This document shows positions 31,344 through 31,783 of a DNA stretch of 31,783 nt, piece by piece. Origin of the DNA: JAFARZ01 sp035651595 (lineage in GTDB: Bacteria > Actinomycetota > Actinomycetes > Streptosporangiales > Streptosporangiaceae). The stretch spans positions 1 through 31,783 of the forward strand of contig DASRFJ010000251.1 in assembly GCA_035651595.1 (NCBI GenBank), given 5' to 3'. Both the position numbers and the translations under genes were made by a program. Numbering within the stretch: the first letter of the stretch is position 1; every line of letters starts with the position of its first letter. Under the pieces are notes generated by a model. It worked only from the letters and a program-made list of their open reading frames with translations, made no database searches and had not been told where the DNA came from.

Positions 31344-31516
31344 ACCCGCCATCCCTTCTCAACCGCCGTCGCCGCCGTCATGCGGTGTCTTCCTGGCGTC
31401 GAGCACGCACCGGTGCAATCACGGGTCGTCAACGGCTCACTGTCCATCAGCGTGTGTGCGGGGACCAGCGACCGGCGACGCTGCTGGCCCACACCGTCAC
31501 GCTCGCACGGCGTCAT
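31340..31516 (-). CDS. 58-codon leader ORF coupled to condensation paralog 2
   Basis: ATG 31516 has a near-ideal ribosome binding site, GGGAGGTG, eight bases upstream, and its TGA overlaps the condensation gene start (ATGA). The predicted peptide begins MTPCERDGVGQQRRRSLVP and has three cysteines (4, 33, 37), with CTGAC near the middle-to-end and VEKGWRV at the end. No family is recognised. GTG 31522 is an alternative start. It could be a translational coupler, a small partner protein or a peptide substrate. The signals support translation, not function. Confidence 0.5.
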   Translation of the reverse strand: MTPCERDGVGQQRRRSLVPAHTLMDSEPLTTRDCTGACSTPGRHRMTAATAVEKGWRV

Positions 31517-31627
31517 GATCACCGCACCTCCCGGGTTGCGCCATGAGGCGAGCCGGCGGCCGCGCCCCCGAATCGAACATTTAGCCCATTCCGGGCGTGC
31601 CGCCGGGCGCGCCAGATTATTGCGGAC

Positions 31628-31656
31628 AGTTACCCCCCCGATCGTGAGCGATCCAA
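31628..31656 (-). promoter_or_regulatory. possible promoter for the leader ORF and condensation paralog 2
   Basis: On the minus strand TTGGAT (31656-31651) and GTAACT (31633-31628) are 17 bases apart, a sigma-70-like layout about 110 bases before the leader ORF. The spacer contains a run of seven G and a short palindrome ATCG-CTCA-CGAT. The rest of 31523-31783 shows no gene that I can support. Confidence 0.25.
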
Positions 31657-31783
31657 ATTAAGGTGTGTTTCCGGCGTGTCGAGGCATCCGCCTGTGCTGG
31701 GTGCGCGCCGATGCCCTGTTCGTGCCGGTATGATCCGCTGTTTCGGAGCCTCCGCGGACCCCGGGAGCCGGCCGGAAATCATT

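Overview
The window is high-GC DNA with GTG starts, GGAGG-type ribosome binding sites, many 1-4 base gene overlaps, a STAND/TPR regulator, DUF1707, DUF1990 and a split CrtYc/CrtYd lycopene cyclase. All of this points to a filamentous actinomycete (class Actinomycetes). The genus cannot be fixed from sequence alone. No tRNA, rRNA, CRISPR array or intact mobile element was found.

Layout. (1) 1-4300: glutaminyl-tRNA synthetase, a DUF1707 zinc-ribbon protein, then a scar of broken genes: an unrecognised coding remnant, a NucA/NucB nuclease tail and an internal piece of a large LuxR-type regulator. (2) 4400-11300: small secreted proteins, an S9 serine peptidase, and a STAND regulator flanked by two secreted cellulose-binding-module proteins with no catalytic domain. 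(3) 11440-16700: a carotenoid cluster made of a LitR/CarH-type MerR regulator and crtI on the minus strand, and crtB-crtE-crtYc-crtYd on the plus strand, around a short divergent promoter with a paired direct repeat. (4) 16800-21260: a small unknown protein, two DUF1990-type proteins in divergent arrangement with a two-helix membrane protein, a DUF985 cupin, and a TetR regulator divergent from an alpha/beta hydrolase, followed by a truncated metallo-beta-lactamase-fold gene. (5) 21270-22830: two small secreted proteins around an AT-richer 536-base intergenic region. (6) 22837-31783: the most unusual block. It holds a PIG-L-type deacetylase, three free-standing condensation-domain proteins (two of them close paralogs), a glycosyltransferase-like protein, an EntS-type MFS exporter and a 58-codon leader ORF coupled to the last condensation gene.

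How the genes may work together. The crt genes supply GGPP, phytoene, lycopene and cyclised carotene under a probable photoregulator. The last block reads as an unorthodox amide- or ester-forming natural-product pathway: a sugar-handling enzyme and a deacetylase could expose an amine, free-standing condensation enzymes could acylate it, and the MFS protein could export the product. No adenylation core, carrier protein or thioesterase lies inside the window, so acyl donors must come from elsewhere or from genes beyond the right edge. This pathway is inference; the domain assignments rest on visible motifs.
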